In this document: positions 34,403 through 44,821 of the stretch, one piece after another
Numbering within the stretch: the stretch's first letter is position 1
How the letters are laid out: each line of letters starts with the position of its first letter
DNA from: Flavobacterium sp. KMS
Lineage (GTDB): Bacteria; Bacteroidota; Bacteroidia; Flavobacteriales; Flavobacteriaceae
Reading direction: 5' to 3'
Assembly (NCBI RefSeq): GCF_000813005.1
Contig: NZ_JSYP01000005.1
Coordinates: 141,187 to 205,186, forward strand
DNA length: 64,000 nt
The notes under the pieces: model-generated
Databases searched by the model: none
Told to the model about the DNA's origin: nothing
The model's input: only the letters and a program-made list of their open reading frames with translations
Position numbers and translations under genes: made by a program

Positions 34403-35752
34403 ATGGAAAAGCGTAAATTAAGTTTTTGGGAAATCTGGAACATGAGTTTCGGTTTCTTAGGAATACAAATGGGGTTTGCTCTACAAAATGCAAATGCCAG
34501 TAGAATTCTTCAAATTTTTGGTGCCGACGTACACGAACTTTCATGGTTTTGGATAATTGCTCCTTTAATGGGATTAATTGTTCAACCTATCATTGGACAT
34601 TATAGTGATAAAACCTGGGGGAAATTTGGTCGAAGAAAACCATTTTTTCTAGTAGGTGCTATTCTAGCTTCGGTTGGATTAATATTAATGCCACAAGCAA
34701 ACATATTTATTTCTGTTTTACCTGCATTATGGGTTGGAGCAGGAATGCTTATGATTATGGATGCTTCGTTTAATATTGCCATGGAACCATTCCGTGCTTT
34801 AGTTGGAGACAATTTAAGAACTGACCAGCGCACAGCAGGATTCAGTATCCAAACAGCACTTATTGGTTTCGGAGCCGTAATTGGTTCGGCATTACCTTAT
34901 GTATTAACCAAATGGTTTGGAGTTTCTAACAGTACCGTTCCTGGTAGTGTCCCTTTAAATCTTACTCTTTCCTTTGTTTTAGGAGCTGTCGTTTTAATTG
35001 GATCTATTCTGGTAACTTTATTTACAACCAAAGAATATTCTCCTGAAGAATTAGCCAATTTTGAAGATCCTCAAAGTGAAGTTGATGTTCCTTCTGAAGA
35101 AAAATCAAGACTTACAGATATTTTTACGGATTTTGCAAAAATGCCAACTACTATGCGTCAGCTTAGTTGGGTGCAGTTTTTCTCTTGGTTCGGACTTTTC
35201 GGTATGTGGGTATTTAGTACTCCAGCAATTGCACATCATATTTACGGATTACCATTAGACGATAATTCAAGTCAAACTTACCAAGATGCTGGGGATTGGG
35301 TTGGAATTCTCTTTGGAGTTTACAATCTTGTTTCGGCAATTATAGCCTTGTTTTTTCTTCCGATGATTGCAAAAAAAATTGGACGAAAATCAACTCACGC
35401 CCTTTCATTAGTTATTGGAGGAATAGGTTTAATTTCTATTTACTTCATGCCAGATGAAAATTGGGTTATTCTCTCTATGGTATTAATTGGTGTGGCTTGG
35501 GCTAGTATCCTCGCAATGCCGTATGCTATTCTGGCTGGATCTATTGCTCCTAAAAAAATGGGGGTTTACATGGGGATTTTCAATTTCTTCATCGTAATTC
35601 CTCAAATAATAAACGCAATAATCGGAGGGCCAATCGTAAAATACCTTTATAACGGTGATGCTATGTACGCTTTAATCACGAGTGGAGTCAGCTTTTTGAT
35701 AGCCGCAGTTTTAGTTTACAAAGTGAAAGATGTAGATGACATTAAAATCTAA
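34403..35752 (+). CDS. Maltose-type MFS transporter (SLC45-like)
   Basis: A 449-residue inner-membrane transporter with about 12 helices. The motif PIIGHYSDKTWGKFGRRKPFFLVGA near residue 55 is the MFS loop 2-3 motif in the form typical of sucrose/maltose (GPH/SLC45-like) carriers, and MEPFRALVGDNLRTDQRTAGFSIQ near residue 133 supports this. It opens the plus-strand catabolic operon upstream of beta-phosphoglucomutase and a GH65 phosphorylase, both cytoplasmic, so it most likely brings in maltose for phosphorolysis. Confidence 0.88.
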   Translation: MEKRKLSFWEIWNMSFGFLGIQMGFALQNANASRILQIFGADVHELSWFWIIAPLMGLIVQPIIGHYSDKTWGKFGRRKPFFLVGAILASVGLILMPQANIFISVLPALWVGAGMLMIMDASFNIAMEPFRALVGDNLRTDQRTAGFSIQTALIGFGAVIGSALPYVLTKWFGVSNSTVPGSVPLNLTLSFVLGAVVLIGSILVTLFTTKEYSPEELANFEDPQSEVDVPSEEKSRLTDIFTDFAKMPTTMRQLSWVQFFSWFGLFGMWVFSTPAIAHHIYGLPLDDNSSQTYQDAGDWVGILFGVYNLVSAIIALFFLPMIAKKIGRKSTHALSLVIGGIGLISIYFMPDENWVILSMVLIGVAWASILAMPYAILAGSIAPKKMGVYMGIFNFFIVIPQIINAIIGGPIVKYLYNGDAMYALITSGVSFLIAAVLVYKVKDVDDIKI

Positions 35753-35859
35753 AACTCACATCTAAAAAATTCTCTTTCTGATAAAATGAGAAATGGTTTC
35801 CTTACAATCAAAATTTAAATACTTTTTCGAAAAGAAATACAAAATAAGCATATTATTAA

Positions 35860-36516
35860 ATGAATACAAAAGCGTTTATATTCGACCTGGACGGCGTAAT
35901 TGTTGACACAGCTAAATATCATTATTTAGCGTGGCAAAAAATTGCAAATGCATTAAACATTGACTTTACACACGAACACAACGAACTCTTAAAAGGAGTA
36001 AGTCGTGTACGTTCTCTAGATATCATCCTGGAATTAGGAAACATACAAGCTTCACAAGAAGACAAAGATAAATGGCTCATCCAAAAAAATGAAGACTATC
36101 TGACTTATCTGGTAGATATGGATAAAAGCGAAATCCTTCCTGGAGTTTTCCCTGTTTTAGAATTTTTAAAAGAGAATAAACAAGCCATTGCATTAGGTTC
36201 AGCTAGCAAAAATGCACGTCCGATTCTCGAAAAAACAGGAATCATCTCCTACTTCGATGTTATCGTAGATGGTAATGATGTTACAAATGCTAAACCAGAC
36301 CCTGAAGTTTTCCTGAAAGCGGCTCAATTATTAAACATAAGCCCTACAGATTCTATCGTTTTTGAAGATTCAGTTGCAGGAGTTCAAGCAGCTAATATTG
36401 CAAAAATGACTAGTGTAGGAATTGGTTCCAAAACAGTATTACACGAAGCAAAATACATCTTTGAGGATTTTACCTTAATAGATCAAAATTTCATCAAATC
36501 ATTAATCACAAAATAA
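35860..36516 (+). CDS. pgmB: Beta-phosphoglucomutase
   Basis: A 218-residue HAD-superfamily mutase that turns beta-glucose-1-phosphate into glucose-6-phosphate. Motif I is FIFDLDGVIVDTAKYHYLAW (nucleophile Asp9, acid Asp11, with the W typical of the family), motif II is LGSASKNA near residue 113, motif III is AKPDPEVFLKAA near 143, and motif IV is FEDSVAGVQAA. A helical cap domain occupies about 17-85. It is followed 106 bp later by the GH65 phosphorylase that generates its substrate. Length and motifs are normal. Confidence 0.93.
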   Translation: MNTKAFIFDLDGVIVDTAKYHYLAWQKIANALNIDFTHEHNELLKGVSRVRSLDIILELGNIQASQEDKDKWLIQKNEDYLTYLVDMDKSEILPGVFPVLEFLKENKQAIALGSASKNARPILEKTGIISYFDVIVDGNDVTNAKPDPEVFLKAAQLLNISPTDSIVFEDSVAGVQAANIAKMTSVGIGSKTVLHEAKYIFEDFTLIDQNFIKSLITK

Positions 36517-36622
36517 ATCAATCAATCGAAAACAATTAATCAATTAGATACTCCATTAGATAATTCTCAAACTGCTTAATTATCTCATTTTCTAATTTAC
36601 GAATTGTCAAATTTTAAAAACA

Positions 36623-38923
36623 ATGAATCAAGATTATATAAAACCAGACAATTGGTCAATAATAGAAGAAGGCTTTGATGTTGAAAGAGTCAAATCATCT
36701 GAAAGTCTTTTTAGTATCGGAAACGGTGCCATGGGACAGCGTGCCAATTTTGAAGAAAAATACTCAGGAGAAACTTTCCAGGGAAGTTATATTGCCGGAA
36801 TCTATTATCCAGATAAAACAAAAGTGGGTTGGTGGAAAAATGGATATCCAAAATACTTCGCCAAAGTACTTAATGCTCCAAACTGGATTGGTATCAACGT
36901 TGAAATTAACGAAGAAGCTTTCGATTTAAATTCTTGTACCGAAGTAAAAAACTTTCGTAGAGAATTAAATATGAAAGAAGGTTGGTACAATCGTTCCTTT
37001 GAAGCAACATTAAAAAACGGAACCGAAATTGCTGTTAACGTACGTCGTTTTCTGTCTTTGAATCTGGATGAAGTTGGTATTATCAAATACGAAATAACTC
37101 CATTAAATAAAGATGCAAAAATTCTTTACAAACCATATTTGGATGCTGGTGTTACCAATGAAGATGCAAACTGGGAAGAAAAATTCTGGGAACCTCTTGA
37201 AGTAAAAAAAGCTACAAATGAAGCTTATGTAACTGCTCAAACCTATAAAACACATTTTAAGGTTACGACTTTTATGCACAATAGCATTTTTGCTAATAAC
37301 GAGAATATTAATATTTCGCCTTCTACAATAGATTCTTCAACAGATAAAGTAGAATATACTTATGGTGTAATCATTGCTAAAGGACAAACCTCATCTATAC
37401 AAAAAATTGGTGGTTATACCGTTTCATTAAACCATACCAACACTCTTACTGCTGCCGAAAAAGCAATTAAGGAAGCATTAAGCAAAGGATATGACCAATT
37501 ATTACAAGAACAAATTGATGCTTGGGCTAAAGTTTGGGAAATGTCAGACATTACTATCGATGGCGATGTAAAAGCTCAACAAGGAATTCGTTTTAATATT
37601 TTTCAGTTAAACCAAACCTATTCAGGAAAAGACAACCGATTAAACATTGGACCAAAAGGATTTACTGGAGAAAAATACGGAGGATCAACCTATTGGGATA
37701 CCGAAGCCTATTGCATTCCATTTTATATGGCGACAAAAGACCAGCAAGTAGCTCGTAATTTATTGACCTATCGTTATAACCAATTGGATAAAGCTATTGA
37801 AAATGCCAAAGACAATTTGGGTTTCAAAGATGGAGCAGCTTTATACCCAATGGTAACTATGAATGGGGAAGAATGCCATAACGAATGGGAAATCACGCAT
37901 GAAGAAATCCATAGAAATGGAGCGATAGCTTTTGCCATTTTCAATTACAACCGTTACACAGGAGATTACTCCTATATTCCAGAAAAAGGATTAGAAGTAT
38001 TAATTGGTATTGCGCGTTTTTGGCATCAAAGAGCTTCATTCTCTACAGATAAAAATCAGTATGTGATATTAGGAGTTACAGGTCCTAACGAATACGAAAA
38101 CAACATCAACAATAATTTCTATACCAATTATATTGCAAAATGGTGTATTGATTATGCCGAAGAACAAATTATAAAAGTTGCTACCGAATACCCTTCCGAT
38201 CACAAAAGAATTATCGAAAAAGTAAATCTTACTGCAACTGAAATTCAGGAATGGAAAAAAGTAGCCAATAATATGTACTTCCCATTTTCGAAAGAACTTG
38301 ATGTTTACCTACAACAAGACGGATTCCTGGATAAAGATTTAGTTCCAGTAAAAGACTTAGACCGATCGCAACGTCCTATAAACCAAAAATGGTCTTGGGA
38401 TCGCGTATTACGTTCACCATATATCAAACAAGCTGATGTTTTACAATGCTTTTACTTTTTTGAGGCCCATTTTACAAAAGAAGAACTATTGCGTAATTTT
38501 GAGTTTTACGAATCTTTCACCGTGCACGAAAGTTCACTTTCGCCTTGTGTACACTCTATTCAGGCAGCAGCTCTGGACAAAATGGATATGGCATATACAT
38601 TCTACCTAAGAACTTCTCGTTTAGACTTAGACGATTACAATAAAGAAGTTGAAGAAGGTTGTCATATTACATCGATGGCTGGAACATGGATGAGTATTGT
38701 AGAAGGTTTTGGAGGAATGCGTGTAAAAAATGATACGCTACATTTCTCTCCTAAAATTCCAAAAGAATGGACAGGATATTCATTTAAAATCAATTTTAGA
38801 AATCAAATTCTAAAAGTGTCAATAAACCATAACGAAACTACGTTTTCTGTAGATGGAGATACCGACTTAGCCATTGTCGTTAATGGCCAAACCGTAGTCG
38901 CTACAAAATATGCAATTGCATAA
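36623..38923 (+). CDS. GH65 maltose phosphorylase
   Basis: A 766-residue cytoplasmic enzyme (no signal peptide) of glycoside hydrolase family 65, expected to split maltose with phosphate into glucose and beta-glucose-1-phosphate. N-terminal beta domain (SSESLFSIGNGAMGQRANFEE), central alpha barrel with YGGSTYWDTEAYCIPFY and the segment NGEECHNEWEITHEEIHRNG around residues 414-433 holding the general-acid region, then the phosphate-contacting HESSLSPCVHSIQAA region near 640 and a small C-terminal beta domain. Maltose specificity is inferred from neighbours; kojibiose or trehalose phosphorylase would be the main alternatives. Confidence 0.9.
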   Translation: MNQDYIKPDNWSIIEEGFDVERVKSSESLFSIGNGAMGQRANFEEKYSGETFQGSYIAGIYYPDKTKVGWWKNGYPKYFAKVLNAPNWIGINVEINEEAFDLNSCTEVKNFRRELNMKEGWYNRSFEATLKNGTEIAVNVRRFLSLNLDEVGIIKYEITPLNKDAKILYKPYLDAGVTNEDANWEEKFWEPLEVKKATNEAYVTAQTYKTHFKVTTFMHNSIFANNENINISPSTIDSSTDKVEYTYGVIIAKGQTSSIQKIGGYTVSLNHTNTLTAAEKAIKEALSKGYDQLLQEQIDAWAKVWEMSDITIDGDVKAQQGIRFNIFQLNQTYSGKDNRLNIGPKGFTGEKYGGSTYWDTEAYCIPFYMATKDQQVARNLLTYRYNQLDKAIENAKDNLGFKDGAALYPMVTMNGEECHNEWEITHEEIHRNGAIAFAIFNYNRYTGDYSYIPEKGLEVLIGIARFWHQRASFSTDKNQYVILGVTGPNEYENNINNNFYTNYIAKWCIDYAEEQIIKVATEYPSDHKRIIEKVNLTATEIQEWKKVANNMYFPFSKELDVYLQQDGFLDKDLVPVKDLDRSQRPINQKWSWDRVLRSPYIKQADVLQCFYFFEAHFTKEELLRNFEFYESFTVHESSLSPCVHSIQAAALDKMDMAYTFYLRTSRLDLDDYNKEVEEGCHITSMAGTWMSIVEGFGGMRVKNDTLHFSPKIPKEWTGYSFKINFRNQILKVSINHNETTFSVDGDTDLAIVVNGQTVVATKYAIA

Positions 38924-38959
38924 ATAGTAGCTTCTATATATTTTTATAACATTTTTTAA

Positions 38960-41083
<2,124 letters not shown>

Positions 41084-41088
41084 AACTT

Positions 41089-41131
41089 AAAAAAGACAAG
41101 TGATTTTTCCCAAGATTACTTGTCTTTTTTT
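41089..41131 (+). terminator. Terminator after susB
   Basis: Arms AAAAAAGACAAGT and ACTTGTCTTTTTT with a T-run, 6 bp past the stop codon. The following GH13 gene may thus depend on read-through or its own promoter. Confidence 0.75.
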
Positions 41132-41144
41132 CATAACTCTCTTT

Positions 41145-41221
41145 TTGTCACATCGAACGTCCTGGAGCTTCGGGAGAGATGCCGCAATGGTTCTCGACTC
41201 CGCTCGAACTGACAACGAGAA
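41145..41221. repeat. Dispersed GC-rich intergenic repeat
   Basis: A GC-richer stretch (CTTCGGGAGAGATGCCGC, CTCGACTCCGCTCGAACTGA) between susB and the GH13 gene. Its right part is the reverse-complement relative of 12325-12349. An open frame running into the GH13 gene from 41179 is due to this repeat. Confidence 0.6.
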
Positions 41222-41238
41222 TAATTACATTTAAAATT

Positions 41239-43104
41239 ATGGATATCCAAAAAACCCTCAACCATTCAATCTATAAAATAATCCTATTTGTTTTATTGTT
41301 TTCTGCTTCCGCGAAAGCGCAAATTCAGAAAACAGAGCCTCCTTTTTGGTACGCAGGAATGAAAAATCCAGAACTTCAGATTATGTTCTACGGAAAAGAC
41401 ATTGCCCAATACGAACCTACTGTTTCTAATAATGTAACTATTAAAGACATTAAAAAAACCGAAAATCCTAACTACATTTTCGTAACAATCGACACTAAAG
41501 ACATTCCAGCATCTGAGTTAGTTTTTTCATTTAAAAACAAAAACAAAGTTGCATTTACACAAAAATATTCTTTAAAAAAGAGAAGAGAAAATTCTGCTCA
41601 ACGCAAAAGTTTTGATGCATCCGATGTGATGTATTTAATCATGCCAGATCGTTTTGCAAATGGAAACTCAAAAAACGATACTAATGCTACTCTAACAGAA
41701 AAAGGAAACCGACAAGACCCAAGCGGACGTCATGGTGGTGATATTGACGGAATCATTAAAAACTTAGATTATATTTCTTCTCTAGGTGCAACAACTATTT
41801 GGAATACGCCTTTAAACGAAGACAATGACAAACAACATTCGTATCATGGCTACGCCCAATCTGATGTGTATAAAATAGATCCTCGTTACGGAACAAACGA
41901 AGATTACGTACGCTTGGCTGCAGAAATGCATAAAAAAGACATGAAACTGGTTATGGATTATGTAACTAATCACTGGGGAATCACACATTGGATGATTAAC
42001 GATATGCCAACCAAAACTTGGTTCAATCAATTTGAAACCTTCACACAAACCCACCACCGTCGTGAAGTAATCACAGACATTCACGCTTCAAAATTAGATC
42101 AGGAAGTTTGTATTGATGGTTGGTTTGTACCTTCAATGCCAGATTTAAATTTAAAAAATCCTTTAGTAGCAAAATACCTAACTCAAAATGCAATTTGGTG
42201 GATTGAGTATGCAGATCTTGACGGATTTAGAGTAGACACTTACAACTATTCTGACCCAGCTGCAATGGCAAATTGGGCAAAAGATGTTACCAATGAATAT
42301 CCAAACTTTAATATTGTTGGAGAAATCTGGATGCACAATCAGGCAAATTTAGCCTTTTGGCAAAAAGACAGTAAAATAGGTGCGATTGAAAACTACAATT
42401 CTAATTTACCAAGTGTAATGGATTTTACATTACATAATCAAATTGGTTCTGCTTTTAACGAAAGTGAAGCAACTTGGGATAACGGAATGATTAAATTCTA
42501 CAACAATTTTGCATTAGATTATCTATATCCATACCCAGACAATATTTTGGTTTTTGCCGAAAATCACGATACAAATAGAATCAATGATGTTTATAAATAT
42601 GATTTTGTCAAATACAAATTGGCAATGACTTTATTGGCAACCGTTCGTGGAATCCCACAATTGTATTATGGTTCAGAAATCGGAATGGGTGGTGATAAAA
42701 GCAAAGGCGATGCCGATATTCGTCAAGATTTCCCTGGCGGATGGAATGGCGATAAAAACAATGCTTTTACCGCAGCAGGAAGAACAACAGAACAAGCTAA
42801 ATATTTCGATTTTACTTCAAAATTATTCAAATGGAGAAAATCAAATGAAGCCGTTCATTTCGGAAAAATGACACATTATATCCCTGAGAATAATACTTAT
42901 GTTTATTTCAGATATACTGATGCTAAAACTGTAATGGTAGTTTTTAATAACAATGCTACAGCGCAATCTCTTAAAACAAATCGTTTTAAAGAAAACATCA
43001 AAAACTTTAAATCAGGAAAAGACATCCTTACAGGAAAAACGTTCGATTTAACATCTGAAATTACTCTAGAACCAAAGTCAGCAATAGTACTAGAACTAGA
43101 ATAA
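41239..43104 (+). CDS. GH13 cyclomaltodextrinase/neopullulanase-like amylase (SusA type)
   Basis: A 621-residue exported amylase. I choose the ATG at 41239, which starts right before the signal peptide (IYKIILFVLLFSASAKAQ); the upstream Met at 41179 lies in a repeat. An N-terminal Cyc-maltodext_N domain (about 30-120, PPFWYAGMKNPELQIMFYG) leads to the GH13 barrel: MPDRFANG, LVMDYVTNHWG, nucleophile Asp in DGFRVDTYNY, acid Glu in IVGEIWMHNQ, and FAENHDTNRI. A small C-terminal beta domain follows. It belongs with SusA-type periplasmic enzymes that act on imported maltooligosaccharides or cyclodextrins. Confidence 0.9.
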   Translation: MDIQKTLNHSIYKIILFVLLFSASAKAQIQKTEPPFWYAGMKNPELQIMFYGKDIAQYEPTVSNNVTIKDIKKTENPNYIFVTIDTKDIPASELVFSFKNKNKVAFTQKYSLKKRRENSAQRKSFDASDVMYLIMPDRFANGNSKNDTNATLTEKGNRQDPSGRHGGDIDGIIKNLDYISSLGATTIWNTPLNEDNDKQHSYHGYAQSDVYKIDPRYGTNEDYVRLAAEMHKKDMKLVMDYVTNHWGITHWMINDMPTKTWFNQFETFTQTHHRREVITDIHASKLDQEVCIDGWFVPSMPDLNLKNPLVAKYLTQNAIWWIEYADLDGFRVDTYNYSDPAAMANWAKDVTNEYPNFNIVGEIWMHNQANLAFWQKDSKIGAIENYNSNLPSVMDFTLHNQIGSAFNESEATWDNGMIKFYNNFALDYLYPYPDNILVFAENHDTNRINDVYKYDFVKYKLAMTLLATVRGIPQLYYGSEIGMGGDKSKGDADIRQDFPGGWNGDKNNAFTAAGRTTEQAKYFDFTSKLFKWRKSNEAVHFGKMTHYIPENNTYVYFRYTDAKTVMVVFNNNATAQSLKTNRFKENIKNFKSGKDILTGKTFDLTSEITLEPKSAIVLELE

Positions 43105-43130
43105 AAGTTAAAATCTAAATACAAAGTTTT

Positions 43131-43370
43131 AGCCACAGATTATAATAATTAAATGGATTTTTGAAATCTGTACGAATCATTATAATCTGTGGCTTTCTTT
43201 TAATCAAAGCTTTGCAGACTTTGCGGTTAAACCACAATGTTTTTTGGCCACAGATTATACGGATTAAAAGGATTTTTAAATCTGTGCGAATCCACAATTC
43301 ATAAACTACTTCTTAAAGCAAAGCTTTGCGGACTTTGCGTAAAACTTTGTGTTCTTTGCGGTAAAATCTC
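43131..43370. repeat. Hairpin and repeat-rich gap after the sus locus
   Basis: Perfect 16-bp arms AGCCACAGATTATAAT at 43131-43146 and its complement at 43179-43194 form a large hairpin. A second, partial copy starts at 43247 (GGCCACAGATTATACGGATT). TTTGCGG words at 43215 and 43330-43365 are shared with the repeat at 20501-20603. No gene is visible between 43105 and 43401. Confidence 0.7.
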
Positions 43371-43401
43371 AATAAAACAATCTAATTTGAATATCTATTA
43401 A

Positions 43402-43695
43402 TTAAAGCATAAGACTTTTAGGATCTTGGTACGCATTCCAAAATCTTAAAAGTTCAATATCATTATTATCTAAAACTTTATAAAACAGAACTATCTGTTT
43501 TGTTACTGGAACTTGAAATATATTTTTATAATTTGTTGGTTTAAAAACTAAATTCTCTTTGATTAATAACTCAATTAAATCGTTTGTTTTATCTATAAAA
43601 CTATACACGTTTGTCAATGTCCATTCTCTTTCCAAATATTCAATATTTCCCCAATAATCAAGCTTGGCACTTTCTGTCCAAATTATTTGTATCAT
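43402..43695 (-). CDS. RelE/ParE-family toxin
   Basis: A 97-residue protein of the RelE/ParE toxin superfamily: IIWTESAKLDYWGNIEYLERE at the start, PTNYKNIFQVPVTKQIVLFYKV in the middle strands and IELLRFWNAYQDPKSL at the end (the family's RxxxxxRdP-like C-terminal strand). It follows the Phd-type antitoxin by 3 bp, a classic type II toxin-antitoxin arrangement. Whether it cleaves mRNA or poisons gyrase cannot be told from sequence; the ParE-like length slightly favours the latter. Confidence 0.85.
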   Translation of the reverse strand: MIQIIWTESAKLDYWGNIEYLEREWTLTNVYSFIDKTNDLIELLIKENLVFKPTNYKNIFQVPVTKQIVLFYKVLDNNDIELLRFWNAYQDPKSLML

Positions 43696-43698
43696 GGA

Positions 43699-43968
43699 TT
43701 ATCTGTTGAATAAATGAGGAAAGCGTTTTTTAGTTTCTTCCATAACATCTTCATGAGAATGTACTTTGTTATTAGCAACATCCTCTAAAGCTTGATCTAT
43801 CGCAACTTTTTGTTTATTGCTTAACAAACACTCGTCATCTTCATCCTCTAAAGGTATAACCACAAAAGATCTACCTTTACTTCTATGTATTACTAGTTTT
43901 TCAGTTTCAGCAATATCAAGATATTTTTTAATGTTCCCTCTAAATTCTGTTACGCTAACTGTTTTCAT
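43699..43968 (-). CDS. Phd/YefM-family antitoxin
   Basis: An 89-residue antitoxin. The N-terminal DNA-binding fold is MKTVSVTEFRGNIKKYLDIAETEKLVIHRSKGRSFVVIP (Phd/YefM type); the C-terminal half is acidic and should wrap the toxin. The open frame extends to 44088, but the ATG at 43968 is correct for the family and the longer version would cover the promoter and operator (43979-44004). It is divergent from the glycerophosphodiesterase gene by 93 bp. Confidence 0.88.
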   Translation of the reverse strand: MKTVSVTEFRGNIKKYLDIAETEKLVIHRSKGRSFVVIPLEDEDDECLLSNKQKVAIDQALEDVANNKVHSHEDVMEETKKRFPHLFNR

Positions 43969-43979
43969 GATTAGTATTT

Positions 43980-44003
43980 TTACAAATGTACGTAAAAATG
44001 TAC
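43980..44003 (-). promoter_or_regulatory. Promoter and palindromic operator of the toxin-antitoxin operon
   Basis: TACATTTG (43983-43990, minus strand) is an exact TAnnTTTG -7 box 15 bp before the antitoxin ATG. It lies within a partial palindrome on TACATTTTTACGTACATTTG with central TACGTA and GTACATTT repeated twice, suited to autorepression by the antitoxin. Confidence 0.6.
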
Positions 44004-44046
44004 AGAGCTCTTTATCGTTCATTTTTAAAATCGACGCCATTTTGTT

Positions 44047-44054
44047 TACTTTTG
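44047..44054 (+). promoter_or_regulatory. Candidate -7 box (TACTTTTG) for the glycerophosphodiesterase gene
   Basis: Exact TAnnTTTG match ending only 7 bp before the ATG at 44062, which predicts a leaderless or nearly leaderless mRNA. A TTA stands at the -33 position (44025-44027). Confidence 0.5.
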
Positions 44055-44061
44055 TAGCACT

Positions 44062-44748
44062 ATGAGTGAAATTCTTAAAATAGCACATCGTGGCGCAAGA
44101 GGTTACGAACCCGAAAACACCTTAAAGGCATTCCAGAAAGCATTAGACTTAAATGCTCACGGAATAGAACTAGACGTTCACCTGAGCGCCGATGGCCATA
44201 TTATTGTAATTCATGACGAAACAATTGACAGAACTACCAACGGAAAAGGCTTTGTAAATAACTTATCTTTGCAGGAATTAAAAGCGTTTCGCACAGAAAA
44301 GGAGCAGCAAATTCCAACATTACCAGAAATTTTTGATTTAGTAAACCAACAATGTTTTATTAATATAGAATTAAAAGGTCAAGGAACTGTCAATGCGGTA
44401 GCTGCATTAATCGAATTATACGTTTCGGAAAAAAACTGGAATTACAATTCTTTTATTGTTTCAAGTTTCGAATGGGATTTTTTACAAGAAATAGTTTTAC
44501 TAAATCCGAAAATACCCGTTGGCGTTTTAACCGAAACCGATATTGACTCGGCTATTACTTTTGCAGAAGCGATAAAAGCAAAAGCAATTAATCCCGATTT
44601 TAATTTGTTAAGCAAAGAGAACGCAATACAAATACAAGAAAAAGGATTTGAGATTTTTCCTTGGACAGTCAATGAGGCAGCAGACATTGCAAAAATAAAA
44701 ACATACAACGTAAACGGAATCATTAGTGATTTCCCAGATAGAATATAA
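44062..44748 (+). CDS. Glycerophosphodiester phosphodiesterase
   Basis: A 228-residue cytoplasmic GDPD-family enzyme that releases glycerol-3-phosphate from deacylated phospholipids. The signature IAHRGARGYEPENTLKAF (catalytic His and Glu), GIELDVHLSADGHIIVIHDETIDRTTNGKG (metal-binding Glu/Asp and second His) and FINIELKG are all present. The ending VNGIISDFPDRI is typical. It has no signal peptide. The flavoprotein gene follows 73 bp later, separated by a hairpin. Confidence 0.92.
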   Translation: MSEILKIAHRGARGYEPENTLKAFQKALDLNAHGIELDVHLSADGHIIVIHDETIDRTTNGKGFVNNLSLQELKAFRTEKEQQIPTLPEIFDLVNQQCFINIELKGQGTVNAVAALIELYVSEKNWNYNSFIVSSFEWDFLQEIVLLNPKIPVGVLTETDIDSAITFAEAIKAKAINPDFNLLSKENAIQIQEKGFEIFPWTVNEAADIAKIKTYNVNGIISDFPDRI

Positions 44749-44766
44749 AAACCAACTTCCCAATTA

Positions 44767-44799
44767 ATCTTTGTAAAAGTTCAAAACTTTGACAAAGAT
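44767..44799. repeat. Hairpin repeat related to those upstream of comEC
   Basis: 15-bp arms (44767-44781 and 44785-44799, one mismatch) with the core AAAGTTCAAAACTTTGACAA. The same words occur at 114-147 and 189-221. It may terminate the GDPD gene. Confidence 0.65.
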
Positions 44800-44821
44800 A
44801 CTTAGAGGTTAAAACAAAAAT

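Noticed and set aside
41179..41238. Upstream start for the GH13 gene
   Set aside because: The extra residues come from a dispersed repeat and would bury the signal peptide.
43115..43297. 60-codon open frame in the gap after the GH13 gene
   Set aside because: It lies inside the CACAGATTATA hairpin repeats.
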